A stretch of DNA of 8,537 bases from JAVKFF01 sp040226215 (GTDB lineage Bacteria; Pseudomonadota; Alphaproteobacteria; DSM-16000; Inquilinaceae): contig JAVKFF010000196.1 of NCBI GenBank assembly GCA_040226215.1, positions 1 to 8,537 on the forward strand, given 5' to 3'. The notes under the pieces are model-generated. The model saw only the letters and a list, made by a program, of their open reading frames with translations, was not told the origin of the DNA and did no database searches. Made by a program: the position numbers and the translations under genes. How positions within the stretch are numbered: position 1 is the stretch's first letter; the number at the start of each line of letters is the position of its first letter. Below are positions 1-7,894 of this stretch, one piece after another.

Positions 1-2
1 AG

Positions 3-1121
<1,119 letters not shown>

Positions 1122-1130
1122 GGCGCGGAG

Positions 1131-1151
1131 GCCGATCGGACCCCGGTCGGC
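1131..1151 (+). other. Hairpin just after ahcY, possible 3' end structure
   Basis: The arms GCCGATCGG (1131-1139) and CCGGTCGGC (1143-1151) form a 9-bp stem with one G-T wobble and an ACC loop, starting 10 bases after the ahcY stop codon. On the plus strand no T-run follows; instead an A-run occurs at 1162-1168. It is therefore not a canonical intrinsic terminator for ahcY, but it could protect the mRNA 3' end or act with Rho. The stem is seen directly; the role is inferred. Confidence 0.4.
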
Positions 1152-1172
1152 GGCTCCCTGGAAAAAAAGCTC

Positions 1173-1339
1173 CGTCGTTCCGCACGCAGGCGAGAGCCGG
1201 AGATGCGGAATCTGGAGCCCGTCCTCGCCTTAGTCTGAGCCCGGCCGCGCGAGGTCCCGGATCGCCCTGGCGGGCGTCCGGGACGACGGCGGTGGGGATT
1301 GTGATCAATAGCCTTTGGGGTGTGAGACAATCACACGTC
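1173..1339. repeat. Composite palindromic repeat, copy 1 (near-complete)
   Basis: First of three copies of a tandem element. It opens with a 38-bp arm (1173-1210) found unchanged in all copies, containing the inverted pair TTCCGCA (1178-1184) / TGCGGAA (1204-1210). A variable middle follows (1211-1238), then a block (1239-1339) identical base for base to 1431-1531. That block holds a strong hairpin at 1254-1284: GTCCCGGA, a bulged T, CGCCC, loop TGGC, GGGCG, TCCGGGAC, giving 13 perfect pairs. The core 1173-1288 is bounded by imperfect inverted ends CGTCGTTCCG and CGGGACGACG. After the core comes a less GC-rich tail carrying GTGTGA-GACAA-TCACAC (1320-1336). The architecture resembles REP/MITE-type palindromic elements of alphaproteobacteria; no transposase and no convincing ORF is present. 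Confidence 0.85.
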
Positions 1340-1362
1340 TGGGGTTTGTGATAAACAATCTT
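1340..1362. repeat. Divergent spacer between repeat copies 1 and 2
   Basis: This short stretch looks like a degenerate version of the tail sequence that occurs at 1534-1560 after copy 2: both contain GGGG, a T/G-rich run, GTGA or GTGAGA, then CAATC shortly before the next CGTCGTTCCG arm. It has its own small inverted pairs: GTTT (1344-1347) / AAAC (1353-1356), overlapping TTGT (1346-1349) / ACAA (1355-1358). It makes the repeat period about 190 bp between copies 1 and 2 and 198 bp between copies 2 and 3. Confidence 0.5.
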
Positions 1363-1531
1363 CGTCGTTCCGCACGCAGGCGAGAGCCGGAGATGCGGAA
1401 CCCCGCGCCCGTCCTCGCCGGCGGCGGAGCGCCCGGCCGCGCGAGGTCCCGGATCGCCCTGGCGGGCGTCCGGGACGACGGCGGTGGGGATTGTGATCAA
1501 TAGCCTTTGGGGTGTGAGACAATCACACGTC
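1363..1531. repeat. Composite palindromic repeat, copy 2 (near-complete)
   Basis: Second copy, laid out as copy 1. The 38-bp left arm is 1363-1400. The variable middle (1401-1430) differs from copy 1, and the block 1431-1531 is identical to 1239-1339. The strong hairpin falls at 1446-1476 and the GTGTGA-GACAA-TCACAC dyad at 1512-1528. The core between inverted ends is 1363-1480 (118 bp against 116 in copy 1). Its left 51 bases (1363-1413) match copy 3, so copies 2 and 3 are closer to each other at this end, while copies 1 and 2 are identical at the right end. This mosaic is what recombination or gene conversion between copies would give. Confidence 0.85.
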
Positions 1532-1533
1532 AA

Positions 1534-1560
1534 CCTTTGGGGTGTGAGACAATCGAACGT
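1534..1560. repeat. Extra partial copy of the repeat tail
   Basis: The 27 bases starting CCTTTGGGGTGTGAGACAAT duplicate 1504-1530 (and 1312-1338) with only two changes near the end (TCGAAC in place of TCACAC). The tail of the element was thus duplicated once more just before copy 3. The changes destroy the GTGTGA/TCACAC dyad, leaving GTGTGA-GACAA-TCGAAC at 1542-1558. Confidence 0.75.
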
Positions 1561-1611
1561 CGTCGTTCCGCACGCAGGCGAGAGCCGGAGATGCGGAACC
1601 CCGCGCCCGTC
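1561..1611. repeat. Composite palindromic repeat, copy 3 (truncated)
   Basis: Contains the 38-bp left arm (1561-1598) plus 13 further bases, all matching 1363-1413. It includes the TTCCGCA (1566-1572) / TGCGGAA (1592-1598) stem. Similarity fades just after this, around 1620, and the right half with the strong hairpin and dyad is missing. The copy ends about 100 bp before the hydrolase start, so it may mark the boundary of the expansion. Confidence 0.8.
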
Positions 1612-1712
1612 TTCGCCTGAGTTCCGACCAACCCGCCTACCTCCGTCGGTTGCCGATGCGTTTCGCCCTACGCGCCCGGCGGAGATCTGCACTAGGATCG
1701 CTGTCCGACGGC
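1612..1712 (+). promoter_or_regulatory. Leader of the hydrolase gene, weak promoter candidate
   Basis: This is the only non-repeat DNA upstream of the hydrolase, so a promoter of its own would have to sit here or within the repeats. A TAGGAT (1693-1698) could be a -10 element, but I see no -35 box at the proper distance: TTGCCG at 1650-1655 is too far upstream. No strong Shine-Dalgarno sequence precedes either candidate start (1713 or 1728). Weak evidence only. Confidence 0.2.
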
Positions 1713-2693
1713 ATGGCGGGACACGGGATGACGGAGTTGACGGGCTGGGATCCGGAGATGCTGGCGGCGCTGGCGCGGGCCGAGGAACTGCTCGAGCCGG
1801 TGGCGGACCGGGCGGCGCTCTCCATCGCCGAGCTGCGCATGGTGATCGAGCAGGAGCGCCGGTGGTGGAACGAGGGCGCGCCGGCAATGGCCTCGGTGGT
1901 GGACCTGGCGCTGCCACGGGAAGGCCGCCGGCAAATGCCGGTTCGCCTCTACTACCCGCACGAGGCAGCCGGGCCGCTGCCGGCCATCGTTTACGCCCAT
2001 GGCGGCGGCTGGGTGTTCTGCAACCTGGCGACCCACGACCGCATCATGCGCACCCTGGCACGCGACGCCGGCGCCGTGGTCGTCGGCGTGGACTACGCCC
2101 TGGCGCCCGACTACAAGTTTCCGACCGCCCATGACGACATGATGGCCGCGCTGGACGCGGTCGCGGCGAACGCCGCGGCCTGGCGCATCGACGCGGGCCG
2201 CATCGCGCTGGCCGGCGACCGCGCGGGCGGCAATCTGGCGCTGGCCCCGGCGCTGGCGGCGAAGGACCGGGTGGCCGGCGTGCTCGCCTTCTATGCGGTC
2301 GCCGACACCGACACCGGGCGGCCCTCCTACGCCCGGCACGGCAAGCCGCCAAACTGGCTGCTGGCCGAACAGATGCCCTGGTTCTTCGACGCCTATGCCC
2401 GGTCGCCCGACGACCTTGCCGATCCACGCCTGTCGCTGGTCAACGGCGCGCTTGCCGGCCTGCCGCCGGTCTGGCTTGGCCTGGCGGCGTTCGACGTGCT
2501 GATCGACGAGAACCTGGATCTGGCGGCGCGGCTGAAGGCGGCCGGCGTGACCACGCAATGCGTCACCTATGCCGGGGTGTGCCACAACTTCATCCAGTTC
2601 GCCCGCGTGCTGGGCAAGGCGGGGCAGGCGATCGGCGACGCCGCCGGCTTCTTTCGCCGGCACGTGGCCGGGGAGACCGTCGCGGCGAGCTAG
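1713..2693 (+). CDS. Alpha/beta-hydrolase, hormone-sensitive-lipase (family IV esterase) type, catalytic Ser replaced by Arg
   Basis: About 326 residues, normal for the HSL esterase/lipase family (cytosolic carboxylester hydrolases). From ATG 1713: a helical cap (1-60), the oxyanion-hole motif HGGGW (96-100) in YAHGGGWVF, VDYALAPDYKFP matching the family's YRLAPE-x-FPA, then the nucleophile elbow. The elbow reads GDRAGGN where the family has GDSAGGN, so residue 170 is Arg (CGC, 2220-2222). The other triad members are present: Asp261 in FDVLIDEN and His291 in VCHNFIQF. Without the Ser, normal ester hydrolysis is not expected; the protein may be inactive, a binding or scaffold protein, or a gene beginning to decay, although the frame is otherwise intact. 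A single AGC-to-CGC change explains it, so a sequencing error must be excluded. ATG 1728 (starting MTELTGWDPEML) is an equally good start; TTG 1650 would add an Arg-rich extension and is less likely. It overlaps the convergent gene by 4 bp. Confidence 0.85.
   Translation: MAGHGMTELTGWDPEMLAALARAEELLEPVADRAALSIAELRMVIEQERRWWNEGAPAMASVVDLALPREGRRQMPVRLYYPHEAAGPLPAIVYAHGGGWVFCNLATHDRIMRTLARDAGAVVVGVDYALAPDYKFPTAHDDMMAALDAVAANAAAWRIDAGRIALAGDRAGGNLALAPALAAKDRVAGVLAFYAVADTDTGRPSYARHGKPPNWLLAEQMPWFFDAYARSPDDLADPRLSLVNGALAGLPPVWLGLAAFDVLIDENLDLAARLKAAGVTTQCVTYAGVCHNFIQFARVLGKAGQAIGDAAGFFRRHVAGETVAAS
2643..2661. other. Perfect GCCGGC hairpin inside the hydrolase 3' end
   Basis: GCCGGC (2643-2648), loop TTCTTTC, GCCGGC (2656-2661). 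It lies in the last codons of the hydrolase and about 30 bases beyond the stop of the minus-strand operon. Neither strand shows a following T-run. It could help end or stabilise the minus-strand transcript, since the convergent genes leave no intergenic room, but it may be a chance product of GC-rich coding sequence. Confidence 0.25.
2690..2693. other. Tail-to-tail stop-codon overlap (CTAG)
   Basis: The palindrome CTAG supplies the TAG stop of the plus-strand hydrolase (2691-2693) and the TAG stop of the minus-strand YGAN gene (2692-2690). The converging transcripts must therefore overlap unless each ends inside the other's coding region. Confidence 0.9.
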
Positions 2694-3409
2694 ACCCGGT
2701 GATGCCGGCTCAGCCGCTCCAGCCGGTGCAGCCGGGTGATGCGGCAGGCGATGTTCTGGGCGATGAAGGTGTCGATGGCGAGGTCGCGGGCCAGCACGTC
2801 GCGGGCGTGGGTAATGGCCTCGATCTGCCGCCAGGCCGGCGTGACGCGGCCCTCCGCCGGCAGGCTGGCGATGGCGACCGGGCGGCCGTCCTCGCGCACG
2901 CTCGGCCGCACGCCGTGATAGGCAAAGGCACCGGTGATCGCGCTGCCGTCGGGCAGGCGCACCGGCGTCTCCATCGGCCGGAACCGGTAGTTCATCGGCC
3001 CCTCGGTCTCGTGCATGCGCGCCAGCTGGGCGGGGGTGAGGAAGTTGACGGCGATCTGCACCCGCGTCCCCGGCGTCCGCTCGATGCGCGCCGGCAGCGA
3101 GCCGTAGGAGGTGATGTGGGCGGAGAAGGTGACGTCGAGATCCTCCGCCCAGGCGACGGCGACCGGGATCTCCGTGCCCTCGGGCCAGCCGGCGAACTTG
3201 CGGGCCAGTGCGCTGACGGCGCGGTTGGCGCCGTAGGCGACGACCGGCACGCGGTCCTGGCGGCGCCAGAGGCGCAGGTCGACGGCGTCGGGCTCGAGAT
3301 CGTGGCCGACGCCATCGCGGTAGAGGTAACTCGCCTGCGGGTTCTCGTAAGGATAGCTCTTGGCGATGGCGAGTATCTCGGCGAGGGAAAGACCCGGTGG
3401 TGGAGGCAT
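2690..3409 (-). CDS. Conserved-looking protein of unknown function with a YGAN motif (possible gamma-glutamylcyclotransferase-like fold)
   Basis: A 239-residue soluble protein with no signal peptide or membrane segment. I do not recognise it with certainty. The segment VPVVAYGANRAVSALARKF (54-72) resembles the YGSN/YGSL loop of the gamma-glutamylcyclotransferase (AIG2-like) superfamily. SAHITSYGSLPA (96-107) and ARMHETEG (130-137) look like further conserved blocks, and I recall alphaproteobacterial and actinobacterial proteins with a similar order. A catalytic Glu cannot be placed with confidence, so the family link is tentative. The start ATG lies 8 bp after the SDR stop codon, with GCAGG between them, which suggests translational coupling. 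It is the last gene of the minus-strand operon, and its TAG stop shares the CTAG with the hydrolase stop. Function could relate to its SDR partner or to purine or glutamate-derived metabolites, but that is guesswork. Confidence 0.8.
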   Translation of the reverse strand: MPPPPGLSLAEILAIAKSYPYENPQASYLYRDGVGHDLEPDAVDLRLWRRQDRVPVVAYGANRAVSALARKFAGWPEGTEIPVAVAWAEDLDVTFSAHITSYGSLPARIERTPGTRVQIAVNFLTPAQLARMHETEGPMNYRFRPMETPVRLPDGSAITGAFAYHGVRPSVREDGRPVAIASLPAEGRVTPAWRQIEAITHARDVLARDLAIDTFIAQNIACRITRLHRLERLSRHHRV

Positions 3410-3417
3410 GCCTGCGG

Positions 3418-4191
3418 TCAGTCGTCGTGCGTGGGTTCCGGCTCGCGCCGGCCGGGCCTCGCCGGCCGGCTTTCCGCCCGCTCCTCGAAGGCGACGCGGG
3501 CACCGTTGAACGGGCAGGTCTCGCTGGCCAGCATCACGAAGCGGTCAAGCACCGTCTCGGGCAGCGGGTGGGCATGCTCCGGCTCGCCCGGGAAGGCCTG
3601 CGCCCTGAGCGCGGTGGAGACCGTGCCGGGGTCGATCAGATTGACCTTCATCGGGCTCTTGGCGACCTCGGCGGCATACATCTTCACCATCTGCTCCAGC
3701 CCAGCCTTGGCCACGGCATAGGCCGACCAGTAGGCCTTGACCTGGCGGGCCTGCGGCGCGGTGACGAAGATGGCGCGGCCGGAACCAGAGGCGCGCAGCA
3801 GGGGATCGAGCGAGCGGATCAGGCGGAAATTGGCCATCAGGTCGACGTCGATCACCCGTTCCCAGGCCTTCGGGTCGCCATGCGCCACGGGCGAGAGCGT
3901 GCCGAGCTGGGCGGCGTTGCCGACCAGGATGTCGAGCTTGCCGAAACGCTCGAAGATCGACATGCCGAGCTGGTCGATCAGCTCGTGCTGGGCGAGGTCC
4001 ATGGGCACCAGCGTGGCGTGGCTGCCGGCCGCCTTGACGGCGTCGTCGACCTCCTCCAGCCCGCCGACGGTGCGGGCAACCAGGATCAGGCGCGCGCCCT
4101 CGCGGGCGAAACGCTTGGCGACGGCCGCACCGATCCCGCGGGAGGCGCCGGTGACCAGCGCGATCCGGCCTTCAAGCTGTCCAACCGACAT
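3418..4191 (-). CDS. Short-chain dehydrogenase/reductase (SDR) family protein with altered catalytic tetrad
   Basis: A 257-residue protein of classical SDR length. The cofactor motif TGASRGIG (14-21) gives a Rossmann fold; Arg40 at the end of the second strand (LILVAR) would suit NADP(H), an inference. The acidic cofactor site is seen in PMDLAQ (63-68) and the NNAG-equivalent is GNAAQLG (91-97). The active-site pair YxxxK is present (Tyr158, Lys162 in WSAYAVAK). However, the position 13 before Tyr, normally Ser, is Ala145 (VTAPQARQ, codon 3759-3757), and the tetrad Asn of the VNL motif is Asp117 (DVDLMANF). IDPGTV (187-192) is the usual PG motif. The substrate is unknown; without the Ser, reductase activity may be weak or lost. 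The C-terminus (about 236-257) is charged and probably disordered. It starts 6 bp after the purF stop with no clear Shine-Dalgarno site, so it may depend on purF translation. A purF-adjacent SDR is a gene neighbour I recall from alphaproteobacteria. Confidence 0.92.
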   Translation of the reverse strand: MSVGQLEGRIALVTGASRGIGAAVAKRFAREGARLILVARTVGGLEEVDDAVKAAGSHATLVPMDLAQHELIDQLGMSIFERFGKLDILVGNAAQLGTLSPVAHGDPKAWERVIDVDLMANFRLIRSLDPLLRASGSGRAIFVTAPQARQVKAYWSAYAVAKAGLEQMVKMYAAEVAKSPMKVNLIDPGTVSTALRAQAFPGEPEHAHPLPETVLDRFVMLASETCPFNGARVAFEERAESRPARPGRREPEPTHDD

Positions 4192-4197
4192 TCTGAA

Positions 4198-5688
4198 CTA
4201 CCCGGCGCGGCGCTCGGTGAGGAGGGAGAGCTGGGGCTGCCGGCTGGCCTCGTCCCGGTCCGGCAGGGCGGTGGGGTAGGCGCCGGTGAAGCAGGCGTCG
4301 CAATAGCGTGGCGCCTGCGGATCCCGCTTCTTCTGGCCCATGGCGCGGTAGAGTCCGTCGATGGTGATGAAGGCGAGGCTGTCGACGCCGATGATGCGCG
4401 CCATCTCCTCGACCGAGTAGTTGTGCGCCATCAGCTGTTCCTGGGCCGGCGTGTCGATGCCGTAGAAGCAGGGATGGGAGGTCGGCGGGCTGGAGATGCG
4501 CATGTGCACCTCGGTCGCGCCGGCTTGGCGCACCATCTGCACGATCTTCTTCGAGGTGGTGCCGCGGACGATCGAGTCGTCGACCAGGATCACCCGCTGG
4601 CCCTTGATCTTGGCCCGGTTGGCGTTGTGCTTCAGGCGCACGCCGAGGTTGCGGATGTGGTCCGTCGGCTCGATGAAGGTGCGGCCGACATAGTGGTTGC
4701 GGATGATGCCGAGGTCGAAGGGGATGCCGCACTCCTTCGAATAGCCGAGCGCGGCCGGCACGCCGCTGTCCGGCACCGGGATCACCACGTCGGCGTCGAC
4801 ATGGGACTCGCGCGCCAGCTCGCGGCCGATGTCCTGGCGCGCCTCGTAGACCGAGGTGCCCTCGACGATGGAGTCGGGGCGCGCGAAGTAGATGTACTCG
4901 AACACGCAGAAGCGGTTGGCGGTGCGCAGGAAGGGCCGGTGCGAGGTGAGGCCGTTGCGGTCGCAGACGATCATCTCGCCGGGTTCGATGTCGCGCACGT
5001 AGTCCGCGCCGATGATGTCGAGCGCGCAGGTCTCCGAGGCCAGGATGTGCGCCACCGAGCCGTCGTTCTGCACCAGGCTGCCGAGCACCAGGGGACGCAC
5101 GCCAAGCGGATCGCGGCAGCCGATGACCATGTCCTCGGCCAGCGCGATGACCGAATAGGCGCCCTCGACCTGCCGCAGCGCCTCGACCAGGCGGTCGATG
5201 ACATTGCCGCCGCGGCTGGTCGCCATCAGGTGGACGATGACCTCGGTGTCGGTGGTCGACTGGAAGATCGAGCCGCGGCGCACCAGCTGGCGGCGCAGCT
5301 GGTAGGCGTTGGTGAGGTTGCCGTTGTGGCCGATGGCGAAGCCGCCGAAGTCGAAATCGGCGAACAGCGGCTGCACGTTGCGCAGCAGGGTCTCGCCGGT
5401 GGTGGAGTAGCGGTTGTGGCCGATGGCGGCGTGGCCGGCCAGCGAGTCGACGACGTTGGGGCTGTCGAAATTGTCGCCGACCAGGCCGATCGCCCGGTGG
5501 GCGTTGAAATGCGCCCCGTCGAAGGCGACGATGCCGCAGGCTTCCTGGCCGCGATGCTGCAGGGCATGCAGGCCGAGCGCGGTCAGGGCCGAGGCGTCGG
5601 CGTGTCCGTAGACGCCGAACACGCCGCACTCCTCGTGCAACGTGTCGTCGCCCTCCGGCCTCAGGAAGGGGTGGGTGGTAAACGCCAT
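4198..5688 (-). CDS. purF: Amidophosphoribosyltransferase (glutamine PRPP amidotransferase), [4Fe-4S] type
   Basis: Cytosolic enzyme of the first committed step of de novo purine synthesis: PRPP plus glutamine gives phosphoribosylamine. From ATG 5688 it has 496 residues. A short propeptide precedes the nucleophile Cys21 in HEECGVFG, exposed by self-cleavage. The N-terminal Ntn glutaminase domain shows HNRYSTTG, GHNGNLTN and STTDTEV. The phosphoribosyltransferase domain carries the PRPP loop VILVDDSIVRGTT (366-378). Cys261 (RFCVFEYIYFARPDS), Cys407 (HPCFYGID), Cys463 and Cys466 (YCDACFTGAYP) match in context and spacing the four cluster ligands of the Bacillus subtilis enzyme, so an iron-sulfur cluster is expected; E. 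coli PurF lacks it. TTG 5700 would add four residues; ATG is preferred because GGCGGA lies just upstream. The 52-bp gap to cvpA holds no evident promoter. AMP/GMP feedback is known for the family and not visible in the DNA. Confidence 0.97.
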   Translation of the reverse strand: MAFTTHPFLRPEGDDTLHEECGVFGVYGHADASALTALGLHALQHRGQEACGIVAFDGAHFNAHRAIGLVGDNFDSPNVVDSLAGHAAIGHNRYSTTGETLLRNVQPLFADFDFGGFAIGHNGNLTNAYQLRRQLVRRGSIFQSTTDTEVIVHLMATSRGGNVIDRLVEALRQVEGAYSVIALAEDMVIGCRDPLGVRPLVLGSLVQNDGSVAHILASETCALDIIGADYVRDIEPGEMIVCDRNGLTSHRPFLRTANRFCVFEYIYFARPDSIVEGTSVYEARQDIGRELARESHVDADVVIPVPDSGVPAALGYSKECGIPFDLGIIRNHYVGRTFIEPTDHIRNLGVRLKHNANRAKIKGQRVILVDDSIVRGTTSKKIVQMVRQAGATEVHMRISSPPTSHPCFYGIDTPAQEQLMAHNYSVEEMARIIGVDSLAFITIDGLYRAMGQKKRDPQAPRYCDACFTGAYPTALPDRDEASRQPQLSLLTERRAG

Positions 5689-5692
5689 GTCG

Positions 5693-5698
5693 TCCGCC
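5693..5698 (-). promoter_or_regulatory. Shine-Dalgarno-like GGCGGA that favours the purF ATG
   Basis: On the minus strand GGCGGA ends 4 bases before ATG 5688. The alternative TTG 5700 overlaps neither a strong site nor a conserved N-terminus, so this motif tips the start choice. The spacing is on the short side. Confidence 0.35.
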
Positions 5699-5740
5699 AA
5701 TCCGGATGATCCGCCAAGGAGCAGCCGAGCGCGCCGATGC

Positions 5741-6421
5741 TCATTGCTCCGTCGTGTTCAACAGTCGCTGCAGATCGCCCTGCTGTTCCTCCGTATAGCC
5801 CGATGACCCGTTGGATTCATCCCCATTCGGCGAGGGGGCGGGTTGCGGCTGGCTTATGTCTTGCAGATTGGGCGGCTGGCCCGCGCCCTCCATGCGGCGG
5901 ATCAGCTCCTGGTACTGGGCCGACGAGCCGAAAGTGCTTTCCGGCACCAGGCCGACCAGCAGCGTGGCGCCTTGCGCCACCAGCGGGCGCGAGCGCGACT
6001 CGGTGATCCAGCCCGGCAGCACCCCGTCATCGTCGATATAGATGAAGACGAGATAGCCGAGGCTGACCAGCAGCGCGCCGCGCGCCAGCCCGAACAGGAT
6101 GCCCAGCGAGCGGTCGACGGCGCTGAGCGACGTGCCGCGGATGCCCTTGGAGGCGAAATGGGCGAGCACGGAGAAGATCGCAAGGGAGCCGATGAACAGC
6201 ACCAGGCCGGTGCCGAGATCGGCGATCAGCTCCATGCCCAGCAACAGGCGCACCTCCGGCGCGACCACGGGAAAGGCGAAGATGGTGACGAGCGCCGCGC
6301 CGATCCAGCCCAGCACGCCCAGGAACTCGCGCACGAAGCCGCGCAGGAAGGCGAACAGCGCCGACAGGAAGAGCACGATCAGAACGGCGAGATCACCGGG
6401 GCCGATGGGCCAGTCCGTCAC
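5741..6421 (-). CDS. cvpA: CvpA family inner-membrane protein
   Basis: A 226-residue membrane protein. Predicted membrane segments by eye lie at about 10-27, 33-52, 70-89 and 108-130. The hallmark SAVDRSLGILFGLARG (100-115) and the early FLRGFVREF (25-33) match the CvpA family. The family was named for a need in colicin V production in E. coli, where cvpA precedes purF in one transcript; later work ties it to envelope stress and bile resistance. The biochemical role is unknown. The same cvpA-purF order is kept here. The tail after residue 180 is rich in Pro, Gln, Ser, Asn and Glu and is probably a disordered segment. The start is GTG 6421 with only a poor ribosome site, so translation may be modest. 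It ends 52 bp before the purF ATG. Confidence 0.92.
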   Translation of the reverse strand: MTDWPIGPGDLAVLIVLFLSALFAFLRGFVREFLGVLGWIGAALVTIFAFPVVAPEVRLLLGMELIADLGTGLVLFIGSLAIFSVLAHFASKGIRGTSLSAVDRSLGILFGLARGALLVSLGYLVFIYIDDDGVLPGWITESRSRPLVAQGATLLVGLVPESTFGSSAQYQELIRRMEGAGQPPNLQDISQPQPAPSPNGDESNGSSGYTEEQQGDLQRLLNTTEQ

Positions 6422-6480
6422 GTCAGGGCATCCCGTCTTCAGTCAAGCATCGATTCGGCGGCGCGTCGGCTGCCGCGGGA

Positions 6481-7878
<1,398 letters not shown>

Positions 7879-7894
7879 CGCCGCCTCGCTCAGC

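Noticed and set aside
1173..1611. CRISPR array
   Set aside because: The repeats are long, only three, internally palindromic over most of their length, and separated by related and not unique spacers; no cas gene is present.
1650..1712. Longer hydrolase start at TTG 1650 or ATG 1656
   Set aside because: The added segment is Arg-rich and unlike the N-termini of the family; ATG 1713 or 1728 gives normal length.
1692..3503. 603-codon minus-strand open frame spanning the hydrolase and the YGAN gene
   Set aside because: It crosses two better-supported genes, is dominated by Arg, Pro and Gly, and shows no domain; a GC-rich shadow.
3397..5709. 770-codon plus-strand open frame opposite purF and the SDR
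   Set aside because: It is antisense to two securely identified genes, and its product is Val/Gly/Asp/Arg-rich with no recognisable motif, as expected from high-GC codon bias.
6423..6431. ATG-CCC-TGA mini start-stop element one base before the cvpA GTG
   Set aside because: It could act in translational control, but a chance occurrence is equally likely and there is no supporting ribosome site.
6418..6446. TTGACT (minus strand, 6446-6441) as a -35 box for a cvpA promoter
   Set aside because: The -10 position 17 bases downstream reads ACGTGA and overlaps the GTG start codon, so no promoter can be supported.
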